Source: Hydractinia symbiolongicarpus (Eukaryota; Cnidaria; Hydrozoa; Anthoathecata; Hydractiniidae). Taken from it: 64,000 nt of DNA. A program made the position numbers and the translations under genes. How positions within the stretch are numbered: the first letter of the stretch is position 1; every line of letters begins with the position of its first letter. The stretch lies in contig NC_079876.1 in NCBI RefSeq assembly GCF_029227915.1, forward strand, positions 39,477,828 to 39,541,827. Reading direction: 5' to 3'. A model generated the notes under the pieces. It did not search any database. It was not told the origin of the DNA and saw only the letters and a list, made by a program, of their open reading frames with translations. Below, one piece after another: positions 50,040-62,160 of this stretch.

Positions 50040-52880
50040 CGCCGGCAAACGAAAACCTGCGATTTCCCGTAAATCCCGTACTCGGCCCGTATAGTCAAAA
50101 GTATACAAAGAAAGTACCCAGGGAGTAAACTCATTTCCCAAACGATTTTTTAAATTATTATTTCACCACTAAAGCCCATGAGACTTGTAGTTTTTAAAAA
50201 TGTTTTCATTTTTGATGAGACGCTAAATAAAAGAAGTTTAATCGCCGGCAAACGAAAACCCGCAATTTCCCGTAAATCCCGGTCTCGGCCCGTATAGTCA
50301 AAAGTATACAAGGAAAGTACCCAGTGAGTAAACTCATTTCCCTAACGAATTTTTAAATTATTTTTTCACCACTAAAACGCATGAGAATTGTAGTTTTCAA
50401 AAATGTTTTCATTTTTGATGAGACGCTGAATAAAAGAAGTTTAATCGCCGGCAAATGAAAACTTGCGATTTCCCGTAAATCCCGGACTCGGCCCGTCTAG
50501 TCAAAAGTATACAAAGAGAGTACCCAGGGTGTAAACTCATTTCTCGAACAATTTTTTAAATTATTTTTTCACCACTAAAACGCATGAGACTTGTAGTTTT
50601 CAAAAATGTTTTCATTTTTGATGAGACGCTGAATAAAAGAAGTTTAATCGCCGGCAAACGAAAACCTGCGATTTCCTGAAAATCCCGGACTCGGCCCGTA
50701 TAGTCAAAAGTATACAAAGAAAGAACCCATGGAGTAAACTCATTTCCCAAACGTTTTTTAAATTATTATTTTACCACTAAAGCCCATGAGACTTGTAGTT
50801 TTTAAAAATGTTTTCATTTTTGATGAGACGCTGAATAAAAGAAGTTTAATCGCTGGCAAACGAAAACCCGCGATTTCCCGCAAATCCCGGACTCGGCCCG
50901 TATAGTCAAAAGTATACAAGGAAAGTGCCCTGTGAGTAAACTCATTTCCAAAACAATTTTTAAATTATCTTTTCACCACTAAAACGCTTGAGAATTGTAG
51001 TTTTCAAAAATGTTTTCATTTTGATGAGACGCTGAATAAAAGAAGTTTAATCGCCGGCAAATGAAAACTTGCGATTTCCCGTAAATCCCGGACTCGGCCC
51101 GTCTAGTCAAAAGTATACAAAGAGAGTACCCAGGGTGTAAACTCATTTCTCGAACAATTTTTTAAATTATTTTTTCACCACTAAAACGCATGAGACTTGT
51201 AGTTTTCAAAAATGTTTTCATTTTTGATGAGACGCTGAATAAAAGAAGTTTAATCGCTGGCAAACGAAAACCCGCGATTTCCCGCAAATCCCGGACTCGG
51301 CCCGTATAGTCAAAAGTATACAAGGAAAGTACCCTGTGAGTAAACTCATTTCCAAAACAATTTTTAAATTATCTTTTCACCACTAAAACGCTTGAGACTT
51401 GTAGTTTTCAAAAATGTTTTTATTTTTGATGAGACGCCCAAATAAAAAAAGTTTAATCGCCGGCAAACGAAAACCTGCGATTTCCCGTAAATCCCGTACT
51501 CGGCCCGTATAGTCAAAAGTATACAAAGAAAGTACCCAGGGAGTAAACTCATTTCCCAAACGATTTTTTAAATTATTATTTCACCACTAAAGCCCATGAG
51601 ACTTGTAGTTTTTAAAAATGTTTTCATTTTTGATGAGACGCTGAATAAAAGAAGTTTAATCGCCGGCAAACGAAAACCCGCAATTTCCCGTAAATCCCGG
51701 TCTCAGCCCGTATAGTCAAAAGTATACAAGGAAAGTACCCAGTGAGTAAACTCATTTCCCTAACGAATTTTTAAATTATTTTTTCACCACTAAAACGCAT
51801 GAGAATTGTAGTTTTCAAAAATGTTTTCATTTTTGATGAGACGCTGAATAAAAGAAGTTTAATCGCCGGCAAATGAAAACTTGCGATTTCCCGTAAATCC
51901 CGGACTCGGCCCGTCTAGTCAAAAGTATACAAAGAGAGTACCCAGGGTGTAAACTCATTTCTCGAACAATTTTTTAAATTATTTTTTCACCACTAAAACG
52001 CATGAGACTTGTAGTTTTCAAAAATGTTTTCATTTTTGATGAGACGCTGAATAAAAGAAGTTTAATCGCCGGCAAACGAAAACCTGCGATTTCCTGAAAA
52101 TCCCGGACTCGGCCCGTATAGTCAAAAGTATACAAAGAAAGTACCCATGGAGTAAACTCATTTCCCAAACGATTTTTAAATTATTATTTTACCACTAAAG
52201 CCCATGAGACTTGTAGTTTTTAAAAATGTTTTCATTTTTGATGAGACGATGAATAAAAGAAGTTTAATCGCTGGCAAACGAAAACCCGCGATTTCCCGCA
52301 AATCCCGGACTCGGCCCGTATAGTCAAAAGTATACAAGGAAAGTGCCCTGTGAGTAAACTCATTTCCAAAACAATTTTTAAATTATCTTTTCACCACTAA
52401 AACGCTTGAGAATTGTAGTTTTCAAAAATGTTTTCATTTTGATGAGACGCTGAATAAAAGAAGTTTAATCGCCGGCAAATGAAAACTTGCGATTTCCCGT
52501 AAATCCCGGACTCGGCCCGTCTAGTCAAAAGTATACAAAGAGAGTACCCAGGGTGTAAACTCATTTCTCGAACAATTTTTTAAATTATTTTTTCACCACT
52601 AAAACGCATGAGACTTGTAGTTTTCAAAAATGTTTTCATTTTTGATGAGACGCTGAATAAAAGAAGTTTAATCGCCGGCAAACGAAAACCTGCGATTTCC
52701 TGAAAATCCCGGACTCGGCCCGTATAGTCAAAAGTTTACAAAGAAAGTACCCATGGAGTAAACTCATTTCCCAAACGATTTTTAAATTATTATTTTACCA
52801 CTAAAGCCCATGAGACTTGTAGTTTTTAAAAATGTTTTCATTTTTGATGAGACGCTGAATAAAAGAAGTTTAATCGCTGG
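50040..52880. repeat. 7-monomer tandem duplication (1418-bp offset)
   Basis: Monomers CCCGCAATTT, GAGAATTGTAG, CCTGAAAATCC/CCCATGGAG, TTTTACCACTAAAGCCC with GCTGGC, and a T-deleted CATTTTGATGAG form recur at +1418. Examples are GAGAATTG at 50383 and 51801, and CATTTTGATG at 51017 and 52435. The 1418 length reflects three one-base losses in seven monomers. Confidence 0.82.
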
Positions 52881-54599
52881 CAAACGAAAACCCGCGATTT
52901 CCCGCAAATCCCGGACTCGGCCCGTATAGTCAAAAGTATACAAGGAAAGTACCCTGTGAGTAAACTCATTTCCAAAACAATTTTTAAATTATCTTTTCAC
53001 CACTAAAACGCTTGAGACTTGTAGTTTTCAAAAATGTTTTTATTTTTGATGAGACGCCCAAATAAAAAAAGTTTAATCGCCGGAAAACGAAAACCCGCCA
53101 TTTCCCGTAAACCCCGTTCTCGGCCCGCATAGTCAAAAGTATACAAAGAAAGTACCCAGGGAGTAAACTCATTTCCCGAACGATTTTTTAAATTATTTTT
53201 TCACCACTAAAACGCATGAGACTTGTAGTTTTCAAAAATGTTTTCATTTTTGATGAGACGCCCAAATAAAAGAAGTTTAATCGCCGGCAAACAAAAACCC
53301 GCGATTTCCCGTAAATCCCGGACTCGGCCCGTATAGTCAAAAGTATACAAGGAAAGTACCCTGTGAGTAAACTCATTTCCAAAACGATTTTTTAAATTAT
53401 CTTTTCACCACTAAAACGCTTGAGACTTGTAGTTTTCAAAAATGTTTTCATTTTTGATGAGACGCCCAAATAAAAGAAGTTTAATCGCCGGAAAACGAAA
53501 ACCCGCCATTTCCCGTAAACCCCGTACTCGGCCCGTATAGTCAAAAGTATACAAAGAAAGTACCCAGGGAGTAAACTCATTTCCCAAACGATTTTTTAAA
53601 TTATTATTTCACCACTAAAGCCCATGAGACTTGTAGTTTTTAAAAATGTTTTCATTTTTGATGAGACGCTGAATGAAAGAAGTTTAATCGCCGGCAAACG
53701 AAAACCTGCGATTTCCCGTAAATCCCGTACTCGGCCCGTATAGTCAAAAGTATACAAAGAAAGTACCCAGGGAGTAAACTCATTTCCCAAACGATTTTTT
53801 AAATTATTATTTCACCACTAAAGCCCATGAGACTTGTAGTTTTTAAAAATGTTTTCATTTTTGATGAGACGCTGAATAAAAGAAGTTTAATCGCCGGCAA
53901 ACAAAAACCCGCGATTTCCCGTAAATCCCGGACTCGGCCCGTATAGTCAAAAGTATACAAGGAAAGTGCCCTGTGAGTAAACTCATTTCCAAAACAATTT
54001 TTAAATTATCTTTTCACCACTAAAACGCTTGAGAATTGTAGTTTTCAAAAATGTTTTCATTTTGATGAGACGCCGAATAAAAGAAGTTTAATCGCCGGCA
54101 AATGAAAACTTGCGATTTCCCGTAAATCCCGGACTCGGCCCGTCTAGTCAAAAGTATACAAAGAGAGTACCCAGGGTGTAAACTCATTTCTCGAACAATT
54201 TTTTAAATTATTTTTTCACCACTAAAACGCATGAGACTTGTAGTTTTCAAAAATGTTTTCATTTTTGATGAGACGCTGAATAAAAGAAGTTTAATCGCCG
54301 GCAAACGAAAACCTGCGATTTCCTGAAAATCCCGGACTCGGCCCGTATAGTCAAAAGTTTACAAAGAAAGTACCCATGGAGTAAACTCATTTCCCAAACG
54401 ATTTTTAAATTATTATTTTACCACTAAAGCCCATGAGACTTGTAGTTTTTAAAAATGTTTTCATTTTTGATGAGACGCTGAATAAAAGAAGTTTAATCGC
54501 TGGCAAACGAAAACCCGCGATTTCCCGCAAATCCCGGACTCGGCCCGTATAGTCAAAAGTATACAAGGAAAGTGCCCTGTGTGTAAACTCATTTCCAAA
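52440..54599. repeat. Further rearranged copies of the CATTTTGATG/TGAAAATCC set
   Basis: The CATTTTGATGAG monomer appears again at about 54057 (offset about 1622), here with CGCCGAATAAAAG. The CCTGAAAATCC monomers with the private AAAAGTTTACAAAG variant occur at about 52735 and 54357. The variant links these two copies and excludes the one near 52130. Confidence 0.76.
52977..53965. repeat. ~1-kb segment duplicated at +2028, copy 1
   Basis: Monomers at 52977 (GCCCAAATAAAAAAAG, CCCGTTCTCGG), 53181, 53385, 53589 (GAATGAAAGAAG) and the start of 53792 recur at +2028. The copies diverge after about 53966, where this copy carries AAGTGCCCTG. Confidence 0.82.
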
Positions 54600-54802
54600 A
54601 CAATTTTTAAATTATCTTTTCACCACTAAAACGCTTGAGACTTGTAGTTTTTAAAAATGTTTTCATTTTTGATGAGACGCTGAATAAAAGAAGTTTAATC
54701 GCCGGCAAATGAAAACCTGCGATTTCCTGTAAATCCCGGACTCGACCCGTATAGTCAAAAGTATACAAAGAAAGTACCCAGGGAGTAAACTCATTTCCCA
54801 AA
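54600..54802. repeat. Hybrid monomer (AAACGCTTGAG / TTTTTAAAAATG)
   Basis: AAATTATCTTTTCACC and AAAACGCTTGAG come from the GCCCAAAT neighbourhood. TTTTTAAAAATG, GGCAAATGAAAACC and ATTTCCTGTAAATCC with CTCGACCCG match monomers at 38566, 42425 and 45878. It is probably a junction of an amplification step. Confidence 0.7.
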
Positions 54803-55004
54803 CGATTTTTTAAATTATTATTTCACCACTAAAGCCCATGAGACTTGTAGTTTTTAAAAATGTTTTCATTTTTGATGAGACGCTGAATAAAAGAAGTTTA
54901 ATCGCCGGCAAACGAAAACCCGCGATTTCCCGTAAATCCCGGACTCGGCCCGTATAGTCAAAAGTATACAAGGAAAGTACCCTGTGAGTAAACTCATTTC
55001 CAAA

Positions 55005-55993
55005 ACAATTTTTAAATTATCTTTTCACCACTAAAACGCTTGAGACTTGTAGTTTTCAAAAATGTTTTTATTTTTGATGAGACGCCCAAATAAAAAAAGT
55101 TTAATCGCCGGAAAACGAAAACCCGCCATTTCCCGTAAACCCCGTTCTCGGCCCGCATAGTCAAAAGTATACAAAGAAAGTACCCAGGGAGTAAACTCAT
55201 TTCCCGAACGATTTTTTAAATTATTTTTTCACCACTAAAACGCATGAGACTTGTAGTTTTCAAAAATGTTTTCATTTTTGATGAGACGCCCAAATAAAAG
55301 AAGTTTAATCGCCGGCAAACAAAAACCCGCGATTTCCCGTAAATCCCGGACTCGGCCCGTATAGTCAAAAGTATACAAGGAAAGTACCCTGTGAGTAAAC
55401 TCATTTCCAAAACGATTTTTTAAATTATCTTTTCACCACTAAAACGCTTGAGACTTGTAGTTTTCAAAAATGTTTTCATTTTTGATGAGACGCCCAAATA
55501 AAAGAAGTTTAATCGCCGGAAAACGAAAACCCGCCATTTCCCGTAAACCCCGTACTCGGCCCGTATAGTCAAAAGTATACAAAGAAAGTACCCAGGGAGT
55601 AAACTCATTTCCCAAACGATTTTTTAAATTATTATTTCACCACTAAAGCCCATGAGACTTGTAGTTTTTAAAAATGTTTTCATTTTTGATGAGACGCTGA
55701 ATGAAAGAAGTTTAATCGCCGGCAAACGAAAACCTGCGATTTCCCGTAAATCCCGTACTCGGCCCGTATAGTCAAAAGTATACAAAGAAAGTACCCAGGG
55801 AGTAAACTCATTTCCCAAACGATTTTTTAAATTATTATTTCACCACTAAAGCCCATGAGACTTGTAGTTTTTAAAAATGTTTTCATTTTTGATGAGACGC
55901 TGAATAAAAGAAGTTTAATCGCCGGCAAACAAAAACCCGCGATTTCCCGTAAATCCCGGACTCAGCCCGTATAGTCAAAAGTATACAAGGAAA
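55005..55993. repeat. ~1-kb segment duplicated at +2028, copy 2
   Basis: Counterpart of 52977-53965 with the same rare GCCCAAATAAAAAAAG and GAATGAAAGAAG variants. It continues into a CTCAGCCCG monomer that the first copy lacks. Confidence 0.82.
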
Positions 55994-56022
55994 GTACCCT
56001 GTGAGTAAACTCATTTCCAAAA

Positions 56023-57379
56023 CGATTTTTTAAATTATCTTTTCACCACTAAAACGCTTGAGACTTGTAGTTTTCAAAAATGTTTTCATTTTTGATGAGA
56101 CGCCCAAATAAAAGAAGTTTAATCGCCGGAAAACGAAAACCCGCCATTTCCCGTAAACCCCGTACTCGGCCCGTATAGTCAAAAGTATACAAAGAAAGTA
56201 CCCAGGAAGTAAACTCATTTCCCAAACGATTTTTTAAATTATTATTTCACCATTAAAGCCCATGAGACTTGTAGTTTTTAAAAATGTTTTCATTTTTGAT
56301 GAGACGCTGAATAAAAGAAGTTTAATCGCCGGCAAATGAAAACTTGCGATTTCGCGTAAATCCCGGACTCGGCCCGTCTAGTCAAAAGTATACAAAGAGA
56401 GTACCCAGGGTGTAACCTCATTTCCCGAACGATTTTTTAAATTATTTTTTCACCACTAAAACGCATGAGACTTGTAGTTTTCAAAAATGTTTTCATTTTT
56501 GATGAGACGCTGAATAAAAGAAGTTTAATCGCCGGCAAACGAAAACCTGCGATTTCCTGTAAATCCCGGACTCGACCCGTATAGTCAAAAGTATACAAAG
56601 AAAGTACCCAGGGAGTAAACTCATTTCCCAAACGATTTTTTAAATTATTATTTCACCACTAAAGCCCATGAGACTTGTAGTTTTTAAAAATGTTTTCATT
56701 TTTGATGAGACGCTGAATAAAAGAAGTTTAATCGCCGGCAAACGAAAACCCGCGATTTCCCGTAAATCCCGGACTCGGCCCGTATAGTCAAAAGTATACA
56801 AGGAAAGTACCCTGTGAGTAAACTCATTTCCAAAACAATTTTTAAATTATCTTTTCACCACTAAAACGCTTGAGACTTGTAGTTTTCAAAAATGTTTTTA
56901 TTTTTGATGAGACGCCCAAATAAAAGAAGTTTAATCGCCGGAAAACGAAAACCCGCAATTTCCCGTAAACCCCGGACTCGGCCCGCATAGTCAAAAGTAT
57001 ACAAAGAAAGTACCCTGTGAGTAAACTCATTTCCCGAACGATTTTTTAAATTATCTTTTCACCACTAAAACGCTTGAGACTTGTAGTTTTCAAAAATGTT
57101 TTCATTTTTGATGAGACGCCCAAATAAAAGAAGTTTAATCGCCGGAAAACGAAAACCCGCCATTTCCCGTAAACCCCGTACTCGGCCCGTATAGTCAAAA
57201 GTATACAAAGAAAGTACCCAGGGAGTAAACTCATTTCCCAAACGATTTTTTAAATTATTATTTCACCACTAAAGCCCATGAGACTTGTAGTTTTTAAAAA
57301 TGTTTTCATTTTTGATGAGACGCTGAATAAAAGAAGTTTAATCGCCGGCAAACAAAAACCTGCAATTTCCCGTAAATCC
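56023..57379. repeat. Region 3 mosaic between duplicated blocks
   Basis: About seven monomers combining GCCCAAAT types (56023, 56835, 57039) with AAAGCCC types and one CGTCTAGTC monomer carrying TTTCGCGTAAATCC and GTGTAACCTC. No long match to a single other segment was noticed; these look like recombinants of nearby families. Confidence 0.72.
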
Positions 57380-58765
57380 CGGACTCGGCCCGTATAGTCA
57401 AAAGTATACAAAGAAAGTACCCATGGAGTAAACTCATTTCCCAAACGATTTTTTAAATTATTATTTCACCACTAAAGCCCATGAGACTTGTAGTTTTTAA
57501 AAATGTTTTCAGTTTTGATGAGACGCTGAATAAAAGAAGTTTAATCGCCGGCAAACGAAAACCCGCGATTTCCCGTAAATCCCGGACTCGGCCCGTATAG
57601 TCCAAAGTATACAAGGAAAGTACCCTGTGAGTAAACTCATTTCCAAAACAATTTTTAAATTATCTTTTCACCACTAAAACGTTGAGACTTGTAGTTTTCA
57701 AAAATGTTTTTATTTTTGATGAGACGCCCAAATAAAAGAAGTTTAATCGCCGGCAAACGAAAACATGCGATTTCCCGTAAATCCCGGACTCGGTCCGTAT
57801 AGTCGAATGTATACAAAGAAAGTACCCAGGAAGTAAGCTCATTTCCCGAACGGTTTTTTAAATTTTTTTTTCACCACTAAAACGCATGAGACTTGTAGTT
57901 TTCAAAAATGTTTTCATTTTTGATGAGACGCTGAATAAAAGAAGTTTAATCGCCGGCAAACGAAAACCTGCGATTTCCCGTAAATCCCGTACTCGGCCCG
58001 TATAGTCAAAAGTATACAAAGAAAGTACCCAGGGAGTAAACTCATTTCCCAAACGATTTTTTAAATTATTATTTCACCACTAAAGCCCATGAGACTTGTA
58101 GTTTTTAAAAATGTTTTCATTTTTGATGAGACGCTGAATAAAAGAAGTTTAATCGCCGGCAAACGAAAACCCGCAATTTCCCGTAAATCCCGGTCTCGGC
58201 CCGTATAGTCAAAAGTATACAAGGAAAGTACCCAGTGAGTAAACTCATTTCCCTAACGAATTTTTAAATTATTTTTTCACCACTAAAACGCATGAGAATT
58301 GTAGTTTTCAAAAATGTTTTCATTTTTGATGAGACGCTGAATAAAAGAAGTTTAATCGCCGGCAAATGAAAACTTGCGATTTCCCGTAAATCCCGGACTC
58401 GGCCCGTCTAGTCAAAAGTATACAAAGAGAGTACCCAGGGTGTAAACTCATTTCTCGAACAATTTTTTAAATTATTTTTTCACCACTAAAACGCATGAGA
58501 CTTGTAGTTTTCAAAAATGTTTTCATTTTTGATGAGACGCTGAATAAAAGAAGTTTAATCGCCGGCAAACGAAAACCTGCGATTTCCTGAAAATCCCGGA
58601 CTCGGCCCGTATAGTCAAAAGTATACAAAGAAAGTACCCATGGAGTAAACTCATTTCCCAAACGATTTTTAAATTATTATTTTACCACTAAAGCCCATGA
58701 GACTTGTAGTTTTTAAAAATGTTTTCATTTTTGATGAGACGCTGAATAAAAGAAGTTTAATCGCC
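57380..58765. repeat. ~1.4-kb segment, dispersed copy of 49469-50854
   Basis: The order CCCATGGAG, TTTTCAGTTTTGATG, AAAACGTTGAG with CCAGGAAGTAAGC, CCCGTACTCGG, CCCGCAATTT, GAGAATTGTAG, CCTGAAAATCC matches at offset 7911. Small differences exist: ATATTTTTTTCACC versus ATTTTTTTTTCACC, and AGAACCCATGG versus AGTACCCATGG. Confidence 0.8.
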
Positions 58766-59275
58766 GGCAAACGAAAACCCGCAATTTCCCGTAAATCCCG
58801 GTCTCGGCCCGTATAGTCAAAAGTATACAAGGAAAGTACCCAGTGAGTAAACTCATTTCCCTAACGAATTTTTAAATTATTTTTTCACCACTAAAACGCA
58901 TGAGAATTGTAGTTTTCAAAAATGTTTTCATTTTTGATGAGACGCTGAATAAAAGAAGTTTAATCGCCGGCAAATGAAAACTTGCGATTTCCCGTAAATC
59001 CCGGACTCGGCCCGTCTAGTCAAAAGTATACAAAGAGAGTACCCAGGGTGTAAACTCATTTCTCGAACAATTTTTTAAATTATTTTTTCACCACTAAAAC
59101 GCATGAGACTTGTAGTTTTCAAAAATGTTTTCATTTTTGATGAGACGCTGAATAAAAGAAGTTTAATCGCCGGCAAACGAAAACCTGCGATTTCCTGAAA
59201 ATCCCGGACTCGGCCCGTATAGTCAAAAGTATACAAAGAAAGTACCCATGGAGTAAACTCATTTCCCAAACGATT
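58053..59275. repeat. 608-bp trimer repeated in tandem
   Basis: The trimer CCCGCAATTT, GAGAATTGTAG with CGTCTAGTC, CCTGAAAATCC with CCCATGGAG occurs twice in direct succession (offset 608). It appears again at 60487-61098. Confidence 0.82.
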
Positions 59276-60486
59276 TTTAAATTATTATTTTACCACTAAA
59301 GCCCATGAGACTTGTAGTTTTTAAAAATGTTTTCATTTTTGATGAGACGCTGAATAAAAGAAGTTTAATCGCTGGCAAACGAAAACCCGCGATTTCCCGT
59401 AAATCCCGGACTCGGCCCGTATAGTCAAAAGTATACAAGGAAAGTGCCCTGTGAGTAAACTCATTTCCAAAACAATTTTTAAATTATCTTTTCACCACTA
59501 AAACGCTTGAGACTTGTAGTTTTCAAAAATGATTTTATTTTTGATGAGACGCCCAAATAAAAGAAGTTTAATCGCCGGCAAACGAAAACCTGCGATTTCC
59601 CGTAAATCCCGGACTCGGTCCGTATAATCGAATGTATACAAAGAAAGTACCCAGGAAGTAAGCTCATTTCCCGAACGATTTTTTAAATTTTTTTTTCACC
59701 ACTAAAACGCATGAGACTTGTAGTTTTCAAAAATGTTTTCATTTTTGATGAGACGCTGAATAAAAGAAGTTTAATCGCCGGCAAACGAAAACCTGCAATT
59801 TCCCGTAAATCCCGGACTCGGCCCGTATAGTCAAAAGTATACAAAGAAAGTACACAGGGAGTAAACTCATTTCTCAAACGATTTTTTAAATTATTTTTTC
59901 ACCACTAAAACGCATGAGACTTGTAGTTTTCAGAAATGTTTTCATTTTTGATGAGACGTTTAATGAAAGTGGTTTAATCGCCGGCAAACGAAAACCCGCG
60001 ATTTCGCGTAAATCCCGGGCTTGGCCCGTATAGTCAAATGTATACAAAGAAAGTACCCTGTGAGTAAACTCATTTCCAAAACGATTTTTTAAATTATCTT
60101 TTCACCACTAAAACGCATGAGACTTGTAGTTTTCAAAAATGTTTTCATTTTTGATGAGATGCTGAATAAAAGAAGTTTAATCGCCGGCACACGAAAACTC
60201 GTTATTTCCCGTAAACCCCGGACTCGGTCCGTATAATCAAAAGTATACAAAGAAAGTACCCAGGGAGTAAACTCATTTCCCGAACGATTTTTTAAATTAT
60301 TTTTTCACCACTAAAACGCATGAGACTTGTAGTTTTCAAAAATGTTTTCATTTTTGATGAGACGCTGAATAAAAGAAGTTTAATCGCCGGCAAACGAAAA
60401 CCTGCGATTTCCCGTAAATCCCGTACTCGGCCCGTATAGTCAAAAGTATACAAAGAAAGTACCCAGGGAGTAAACTCATTTCCCAA
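58662..60486. repeat. 9-monomer tandem duplication, copy 1
   Basis: Nine monomers from the CCCGCAATTT type through TTTTACCAC, a GATTTTATTTTTGATG monomer with GTATAATCGAATG, a monomer with TACACAGGG, a type 3-like GTTTAATGAAAGTGG monomer (59885) and a type 4-like CACACGAAAACTCGTTATTT monomer. The order recurs at +1826. Confidence 0.86.
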
Positions 60487-62160
60487 ACGATTTTTTAAAT
60501 TATTATTTCACCACTAAAGCCCATGAGACTTGTAGTTTTTAAAAATGTTTTCATTTTTGATGAGACGCTGAATAAAAGAAGTTTAATCGCCGGCAAACGA
60601 AAACCCGCAATTTCCCGTAAATCCCGGTCTCGGCCCGTATAGTCAAAAGTATACAAGGAAAGTACCCAGTGAGTAAACTCATTTCCCTAACGAATTTTTA
60701 AATTATTTTTTCACCACTAAAACGCATGAGAATTGTAGTTTTCAAAAATGTTTTCATTTTTGATGAGACGCTGAATAAAAGAAGTTTAATCGCCGGCAAA
60801 TGAAAACTTGCGATTTCCCGTAAATCCCGGACTCGGCCCGTCTAGTCAAAAGTATACAAAGAGAGTACCCAGGGTGTAAACTCATTTCTCGAACAATTTT
60901 TTAAATTATTTTTTCACCACTAAAACGCATGAGACTTGTAGTTTTCAAAAATGTTTTCATTTTTGATGAGACGCTGAATAAAAGAAGTTTAATCGCCGGC
61001 AAACGAAAACCTGCGATTTCCTGAAAATCCCGGACTCGGCCCGTATAGTCAAAAGTATACAAAGAAAGTACCCATGGAGTAAACTCATTTCCCAAACGAT
61101 TTTTAAATTATTATTTTACCACTAAAGCCCATGAGACTTGTAGTTTTTAAAAATGTTTTCATTTTTGATGAGACGCTGAATAAAAGAAGTTTAATCGCTG
61201 GCAAACGAAAACCCGCGATTTCCCGTAAATCCCGGACTCGGCCCGTATAGTCAAAAGTATACAAGGAAAGTGCCCTGTGAGTAAACTCATTTCCAAAACA
61301 ATTTTTAAATTATCTTTTCACCACTAAAACGCTTGAGACTTGTAGTTTTCAAAAATGATTTTATTTTTGATGAGACGCCCAAATAGAAGAAGTTTAATCG
61401 CCGGCAAACGAAAACCTGCGATTTCCCGTAAATCCCGGACTCGGTCCGTATAATCGAATGTATACAAAGAAAGTACCCAGGAAGTAAGCTCATTTCCCGA
61501 ACGATTTTTTAAATTTTTTTTTCACCACTAAAACGCATGAGACTTGTAGTTTTCAAAAATGTTTTCATTTTTGATGAGACGCTGAATAAAAGAAGTTTAA
61601 TCGCCGGCAAACGAAAACCTGCAATTTCCCGTAAATCCCGGACTCGGCCCGTATAGTCAAAAGTATACAAAGAAAGTACACAGGGAGTAAACTCATTTCT
61701 CAAACGATTTTTTAAATTATTTTTTCACCACTAAAACGCATGAGACTTGTAGTTTTCAGAAATGTTTTCATTTTTGATGAGACGTTTAATGAAAGTGGTT
61801 TAATCGCCGGCAAACGAAAACCCGCGATTTCCCGTAAATCCCGGGCTTGGCCCGTATAGTCAAATGTATACAAAGAAAGTACCCTGTGAGTAAACTCATT
61901 TCCAAAACGATTTTTTAAATTATCTTTTCACCACTAAAACGCATGAGACTTGTAGTTTTCAAAAATGTTTTCATTTTTGATGAGATGCTGAATAAAAGAA
62001 GTTTAATCGCCGGCACACGAAAACTCGTTATTTCCCGTAAACCCCGGACTCGGTCCGTATAATCAAAAGTATACAAAGAAAGTACCCAGGGAGTAAACTC
62101 ATTTCCCGAACGATTTTTTAAATTATTTTTTCACCACTAAAACGCATGAGACTTGTAGTT
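60487..62160. repeat. 9-monomer tandem duplication, copy 2
   Basis: Matches 58662 to about 60334 at +1826. Single differences include CCCAAATAGAAGAAG (61378) versus CCCAAATAAAAGAAG, and ATTTCCCGTAAATCC (61829) versus ATTTCGCGTAAATCC (60003). Beyond 62160 the two diverge, this copy running into a type 5 monomer. Confidence 0.86.

Larger units (their letters stand above)
45471..50547. repeat. 17-monomer duplication unit, copy 2, with an 8-monomer insertion
   Basis: Matches 42018-45470 at +3453 up to about 48340 and at +5077 from about 49939. The 1624-bp difference is the internal tandem duplication at 46691-49938. The first monomer (45471) joins the TTCTCGAACAATTTTTT 5' end to a GGCAAACAAAAACCCGCG body like 38159, so it is the junction hybrid and keeps the unconverted allele. 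Confidence 0.85.

Noticed and set aside
60000-60020. CENP-B box-like string (TTTCGCGTAAATCCCGG) in a few monomers
   Set aside because: TTCG and the central A fit NTTCGNNNNANNCGGGN, but the CGGG end reads CCCG (two mismatches). The common monomers have TTCCCG, so the start fails too. Not a convincing box.
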